Assembly: GCA_038373865.1 (NCBI GenBank)
Contig: JAXGGA010001168.1
Location: 102,220 to 166,219, forward strand
From: Uloborus plumipes
Lineage: Eukaryota > Arthropoda > Arachnida > Araneae > Uloboridae
Reading direction: 5' to 3'
Length of the DNA stretch: 64,000 nt
Under the pieces are notes generated by a model that was not told the origin of the DNA, ran no database searches, and worked only from the letters and a program-made list of their open reading frames with translations. Shown one piece after another: positions 58,742-64,000 of this stretch (positions within the stretch are counted from its first letter, which is position 1; each line of letters opens with the position of its first letter). The position numbers and the translations under genes were made by a program.

Positions 58742-58957
58742 CTGCCAACGTCTCGCGTCCCAGGGCTCACCGGCTCCGGCGACGCGGTACTGGCATCTGT
58801 TAAGTTTGCTGGGATACCAATCAGTAGCATACGGATGCGCGTCCCTAGCGGGGTTTGAATAAAGGAACTTTTTATTGTTAACTTAATCCACTGAGTCGAA
58901 ATGGCTTTAGGTTCGGGGGCAAAGTTGTGTTTGTGCTCTCGGATGTATGCCGCATAT
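58742..58957. other. GC-rich 215-bp island between two transposons
   Basis: Positions 58745-58860 are clearly richer in G and C (CGGCTCCGGCGACGCGGTAC) than anything within several kb. It lies exactly between the hAT right duplication and the left duplication of the long-TIR transposon. No ORF or RNA structure could be assigned. Confidence 0.5.
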
Positions 58958-59543
58958 TAGGGTGGAGCGAAAAAAACGAATTTTTGATTTTCGTAAACGG
59001 GTACCTTTCATTTACTGTGAATGAGGATAAGTAACAATTCCGTAAAATATTTCACTTTAGCGACGTTATCTTTAGTCTGCGCATTTGGCCTAAAGTTTTG
59101 AAATTTTTGATTTTTTTTAGATTTTTCAATTTTTTAAAAAAAATATTGCGCATGATAAAACTAGTGACGGGTGGTTATTAAATGGAAGAAAAAGGTTTGA
59201 AATGTACAAGGAATTTTTTAAAACCATTTTAGATTATGATTTCAGTCTGTGCATTAAGCCCAAAGTTCATGAAAATTTCAGAAATTTCCGATATTTTCAA
59301 CATTTTTAAACTCAGTATTTCCTTTCAATATTCACTTGAAGTGTCTTCAAATCTGTTTTTATTCATTTTGTTATTACTCGAAACCGTGCAACTCTTCGCT
59401 AGCTCATGTGGAACTAACCAGGACTCACCACGAGGAGGTGACCGCATTTCCAGTCCTACACGTGAGCCTTTCATTCCAATCAATTATTTACATTTCTTAG
59501 ATACGTCTTTAACAGTTAAACTTTTATTTGTGTCGTAAATCGA

Positions 59544-61018
59544 TCAAATATTTCTGTCAGATACCCTCGTTTTTACTAAACTTTTTCTTTTCCTGTGATT
59601 ACATACCAATTTGAGTGCTTTTTCAACTGATCGAGTCTTGAATGGAAATTTAAAAAGAGCGCATTCAGAAATCATACTTAAATTCTCAGCTTCCAGTAAT
59701 CTTTGTAAATATTGTGTTGTTAAATTACGTGTAAAAGGTGGCTTTGTAATTTCCACATCATGACAAGAAATCATATCGATGTATTCTGACTTTTGATTTA
59801 TGTATGTAATGTATGAAAATAGATTTTTAGCTATTTTTGGGATATAAAGCGTTTTCACTTGTTTGCTTGTTTGTTTTCTACGATTTAAAACAAGTTTCTT
59901 TATGTGCGCTCTCTTATGAACTAACTAGATTATTATCCGGCGTTGCCCAGGTGCTTATAATACAACATAGCTCTAAAAAATATTTGAATGAATTCTATCC
60001 ACATGGGAACATAAAAACTTATTTCATGCAAAAGTAAATTGGTGAGCATTAAATTGATAATTCATTGTTAATTGTAATCTTTGTTGGAAAACACTCATAT
60101 TTTAATGTGTTACATTTTATCAATTTGTATGCTTAAAGGCTTATCTCTAGTACTCTATCTATTCAAAATTGAAAGAAAATGGCCATTTTGAGACAAAAAA
60201 TTTGAATTTTGAGCTTTTTGGATTTTTTTAAAATTTTAATACCCCGCCTATTGGAATTTTAGTGCATCAAGGAACTTCTGTACCAAGTTTGTTAAAAATC
60301 CGACGAAACTGTGGATTTGTATAAGGAACAAACATACATACATCCATTTTTATATCTATAGACATCGATAACAGCATATTTCTAGGGTGCAAATTATACA
60401 TTATTTTGAATGGATGTGAGTACAATTTTCTGCTTTTTCCCTGAGAGATAAGTGTGAGACTCTTTATAATCCCACACAAATTCATATCTAAATTAGTAAC
60501 GTGTGCACTTCATCCTAAAAGAGCAAGGACACTTTTACCGCGAAAGTTATGAACTCTTTTGAAAATTACAGTCTAAAGATTATGTTTGCTGTAGTCAACC
60601 ATCTGGCTTTAGAAAGCCTTCTTGGAATTGTTTTACAATTTTTTTGATATTTTCCCAGTCTAAACTACCTTGCTCATCTCATGAAGTTACTGTTGCTCAG
60701 TACTTAAATCATTTTTATTGTCAAAATCGGTCTGATCAATGACAAATTCTATAGGTTCATATTGAACTGATTTGAAATTATAACATGTTGTTTGGCTTCG
60801 TCCAACAGCCCCCCCCCCCCAAAAAAAAAAACACTTTAGTCCACTGGTAGATCCATCTAATTATTGCAAATAATGCCGCAAATTAAGTTCATTCAAATGT
60901 AATTGGCAAATATCTCATTACAGAGGTCTACCAAGTTTTTCTTCCAGTTTCAGTATCACACCTTTGTATTTTCCTGTCTTTGTAGTGCATCCATCAAAAC
61001 CAATGCAAACAATTTCCT
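59544..61018 (-). pseudogene. Transposase-like gene remnant of the long-TIR transposon
   Basis: Minus-strand coding traces appear in order. From 61016: EIVCIGFDGCTTKTGKYKG and a continuation with ICQLHLNELNLRHYLQ and LDGSTSGLK, with three in-frame stops. After a G/T homopolymer: VIDQTDFDNKNDLSTEQQ. At about 60609-60568: KARWLTTANIIFRL. After the repeat C insertion: a last segment of about 104 codons (59858-59544) with ITKPPFTRNL and FPFKTRSVEKALKLV. I know the pattern (GCDGT-x-x-NTG, LLH-x-NELPLRH, RWLTTAN, PCHTQAVER-VKLV) from uncharacterised repeat-encoded proteins of arthropods. That is memory, not a search. Position between inverted ends supports a transposase. Stops, frameshifts and the insertion make it dead. 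Confidence 0.7.
59924..60362 (+). repeat. Repeat C inserted in the long-TIR transposon
   Basis: It begins ACTAGATTATTATCCGGCGT and ends AACATACATACATCCATTTT then TATATCTATAGA, matching the copy at 30465-30934 in the opposite orientation. It separates the RWLTTAN and C-terminal parts of the transposase-like remnant, so it is younger than the transposon. Confidence 0.85.
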
Positions 61019-61691
61019 AATCAAAGAAACATTTTATTGTTCCTGACTTGTCTAAGAAATGTAAATGTGTGCTCTCATTGGTTGGAAGCATGGGGAGCGC
61101 GGGTGGCACCCAAAATGCGTCCACTTCCTCGTGGTGAGTCCTGGGTACTTTCAATGAGCAAGCAAAGAGTTGAGTAGTTCAAAGAAACAACAAAATGATT
61201 AAGAAAATGTTTTGAAGGCACTTTAAGTAAATATTGAGAAGAAATATCAAATTATAAAATTTCTGCTTAATATTGAAAACATCGGAAATTTCGGAAATTT
61301 TCATGAACTTTGGGCTTCATGCGCAGACTGAAATCGTAATCTAAAATGGTTTTAAAAAATTCCTTGTATATTTCAAACCTTTTTCTTCCATTTAATAACC
61401 ACCCGTCACTAGTTTTATCATTTGCAATATTTTTTTTAAAAATTTGAAAAATCTAAAAAAAATAAAAAATTTCAAAACTTTAGGCCAAATGCGCAGATTA
61501 AAGATGACGTCGCAAAAGTGAAATATTTTACAGAATCTTTACTTATCCTCATTCACAGTAAATGAAACGTACCCGTTTACGAAAATCAAAAATTCATTTT
61601 TTTCGCTCCACCCTACCGCATATTCATCGCAACTTCTCGAGATGTCAAAATTTAAATTAATGGGTTTTTTTAATTATTTATTTTCAGTTGT

Positions 61692-61692
<1 letters not shown>

Positions 61693-61729
<37 letters not shown>

Positions 61730-61780
61730 ATGATTATGAAATATTATGAAAACAAGAATTAACATTTTATTTTCGAAACT

Positions 61781-61825
<45 letters not shown>
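61693..61825. repeat. Two long T-runs (T36 and T44)
   Basis: T-runs at 61693-61728 and 61782-61825, separated by about 53 bp of ordinary sequence. Confidence 0.95.
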
Positions 61826-61826
<1 letters not shown>

Positions 61827-64000
61827 TCACAAAGGGAAATGAAGTAGGTTGAGAAATTTTGCCAGCACGACATGCAAGAGCGCCCCGAAGGGAGGTCATC
61901 TGAACCTCCCAAACATTTTCCTCATTCGGCAAATTCAGGGCGCAATATTTTTTTGTGAAAAATACACTACTGTCCAGTGGCGTAGCAAGGTCTGATGGTA
62001 CCCGGGGCGAAGCTCAATTTGTCACCCCCCCCCCCCCCAATATTTCGAGCAAAATGACAAATTGAAGATTTTTTTTTTTGTCATTTAAATTTTTTTATTG
62101 ATTATTAGGTGGGCAAAGTGTCATGATACAACGCCTGCAAAAGTGTTTATATGAACAAAAACCAAATACTGAAAATTTTCTAACGCAAAAATTCTCGTGA
62201 AAGAAGAAGAGAAAAAAACGAGACAATAAGGAAAATTGGCCTTTGTCCCCGAAATACACACTAGAGAGTGAAAAAACATTGTTGCATTTTGATTTGTAGT
62301 ACGTACAAAAACACGCAGTATATCCGCTGGGCTGTGGAGTCGGCGAGAGAATACACGGCTCTTTTACGAACATAAATATAGTGCCACTTCCATTTTAAAT
62401 CAGGCTGGTATAGGAGGTAGGAGGCAGGAACAGTGAATAAAACAGAAAATATTTGGGGGGGGGGGGCACTTTGAAAAATTCATGAAGAAATTCAAAAATG
62501 GTATGGTTGACGAATTTTTTATTCCATACCCCACGGTATTACAAGGGGTTTAAAGGCACTGCCCCCTTAATTTTTATTAAAATTTTAGTTTTAAAAACTA
62601 AAATTTTAATGAGATTTGACTTTGCAGAGAAAGGGGGGGTCGGGAGCTTTTGCACGAATCCTAAACACGTGAGTGCATGCCTTATTTCATAACGTTAATA
62701 GGCACTACCGTTAGTTCAAAATTAAGGCTCTAAAAACGCAATTTTAAGCGACTTTCGATGTTTTTTGGTGTTTGGAGCATTTTCAGTCTACTAAACGAAA
62801 TTTCAAATTCTCTGAAGGTTTCTCCAATTTTTTTATGTTACAAAATAAGACTGACGGCTTTTTACCTGAAAAACTGCAGGGGGCTGGGAGAACGGCCTTG
62901 TGTTTAGGAAGTACGCAATAACGCAATAGTGTATTTCCATTTGTTTAACCATTTGTTTGAAATTAGAATCAAAGGAAAATTAAAAATATATTTTCTAAAG
63001 TGCGAGAAAACTTTTTTTTTTTTGGTATACAGTAAACCATTTAAAACTAATGTAGGTGCAGTAAATTTTATTTTTTAGATAAAATCTTACAAAGGCATTA
63101 CAATGATCTTTCCTATATGCACTTTATAATGTACATACCACTTAGAATTGATTCTATTTTTGAACATTTATTTTCAAAAATTGTTGTAGTTTTTGAGTTA
63201 AATTGGTAGGACTAGGTGTATCAATCATTTTTAATGTCCCAACAGCGGACAGCAGTTACGTCCTGCCACTGTCATTTAATATATTAGTGGAAGAATCAGA
63301 TAACTGTATCTCATAACACGAGGGCGTTTATAAGGGGTGGTCTCAGAAGGCCCTTTCAAAAATTTAAAGTTAAAACTATTTCTGGTAGAGATCTCCCTCC
63401 TCCTGTCACCTGTCTAATGTCTTCAAAGGTTAATTTCCGAATGAGTGTTTAGAAAAGAGAGCTCCCAAATTTCTCAACCTAACATCCCCCTGATAATTTT
63501 AAAGTTTCAGTTTTAATATTCAACACTGAAAAATTCAAGGAGAAACCTCAAACCCCCTTCCCATCCCCTAAAAATTCCAAACATAACCAAAAAATGCATT
63601 TTTAGGCCTTAAACTTCGAAAAATCTCCGAGAGAGACAAGCCTCTCTTTTCAACAAATTATATCGTAAAGTTGCGTTCTTGAAACTTTAATATCACAAAA
63701 TTTCTTGTTAACACTCCGCCTAACCTTTTTAACGTTATTAAGGATATTCTAAATGGGTTTTAGGATACCGTAAAATGGGGTGTATAGGAACAGCGGGGTC
63801 AATCGGAACAAAACTTCCCGACCGTACAAAGAAATTCTTCATAAATATACTATTGGATATTTTTCACTATGAATTTTTTTTTTATAAAAGTAAGATCATA
63901 GGAAGTAGGAAAAAATTACTTTTTTCAATCTGGCAGCGCTACTGGCTTCTAAGGAGGGATGCACGTGGAATGTTAGAAAACATCACATTTTCATAGACTG
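61826..64000. other. No gene recognised; element-end fragments
   Basis: GCGCCCCGAAGGGAGGTCAT at about 61871 resembles GAGAGGTCACTGTGACCTCC near 43520, a shared repeat. CAGTGGCGTAGCAAGG at 61976 is a typical hAT-like left end without a partner in the window. ACCGTAAAATGGGG near 63768 looks like another element end, cut by the window edge. The ORFs here have no domain signature. Confidence 0.45.

Larger units (their letters stand above)
58958..61615 (-). mobile_element. DNA transposon with ends of about 570 bp inverted repeat
   Basis: It starts TAGGGTGGAGCG and ends CGCTCCACCCTA, flanked by a perfect 8-bp duplication CCGCATAT (58950-58957 and 61616-61623). The inverted similarity continues far inward (to about 59530 on the left and 61025 on the right), including CCAGGACTCACCACGAGGA and ACATTTCTTAGA. 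The interior carries a decayed minus-strand gene, split by repeat C at 59924-60362. An 8-bp duplication fits hAT, P or Merlin, but the ends match none that I know. Confidence 0.9.

Noticed and set aside
57320..58957. Spacer between hAT and long-TIR element as part of one composite transposon
   Set aside because: Each element has its own perfect 8-bp duplication, so they are independent insertions.

Overview
The window looks like transposon-rich, AT-rich intergenic or intronic DNA from a multicellular eukaryote, most likely an arthropod. The evidence is a Jockey/X-element-type retrotransposon protein, mariner, pogo/Tigger and hAT elements, many short non-autonomous elements, long homopolymer runs and no bacterial gene organisation. 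A chelicerate would fit, but I cannot fix the taxon from sequence alone. I recognise no host protein-coding gene, rRNA, tRNA or CRISPR array. Every coding stretch I can name belongs to a mobile element, and nearly all are broken.

Layout. 0-3 kb: a foldback element, a dispersed repeat and a large palindrome. 3-10 kb: dispersed repeat D, a 138-147 bp minisatellite, and a 1.7 kb tandem duplication. 10-20 kb: small inverted-repeat elements, including two Tigger-like MITEs and a hAT-like MITE inside a pogo-like one. 21.3-23.3 kb: a decayed DNA transposon carrying a recognisable HGKG-type gene remnant. 23-30 kb: more hAT-like MITEs, then the best ORF of the window, a retrotransposon zinc-knuckle protein (28.1-29.1 kb) whose stop codon is supplied by an inserted MITE. 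31.6-32.9 kb: a complete but dead mariner. 33-43 kb: MITEs and strong palindromes. 43.3-46.6 kb: a nest of insertions. 50.3-51.5 kb: a dead Tigger. 53.9-54.2 kb: the tail of a reverse transcriptase gene. 57.3-58.7 kb: a hAT element. 58.96-61.6 kb: a transposon with very long inverted ends and a decayed minus-strand transposase-like gene, itself hit by a later insertion.

How the parts relate. The window is a record of successive transposition. Many insertions can be proved internally, because exact or near-exact 8-bp duplications (hAT-like) or TA duplications (Tigger, mariner) flank matching inverted ends. At 45.5 kb an unfilled relative of the target is visible at 9.8 kb. The short MITEs have no transposase of their own and would have depended on enzymes encoded by autonomous relatives. 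Family names A to E are local labels for this window. The most interesting items are the long-TIR transposon at 58.96-61.6 kb, the HGKG-type element at 21.3-23.3 kb, and the MITE that reshaped the end of the retrotransposon ORF.
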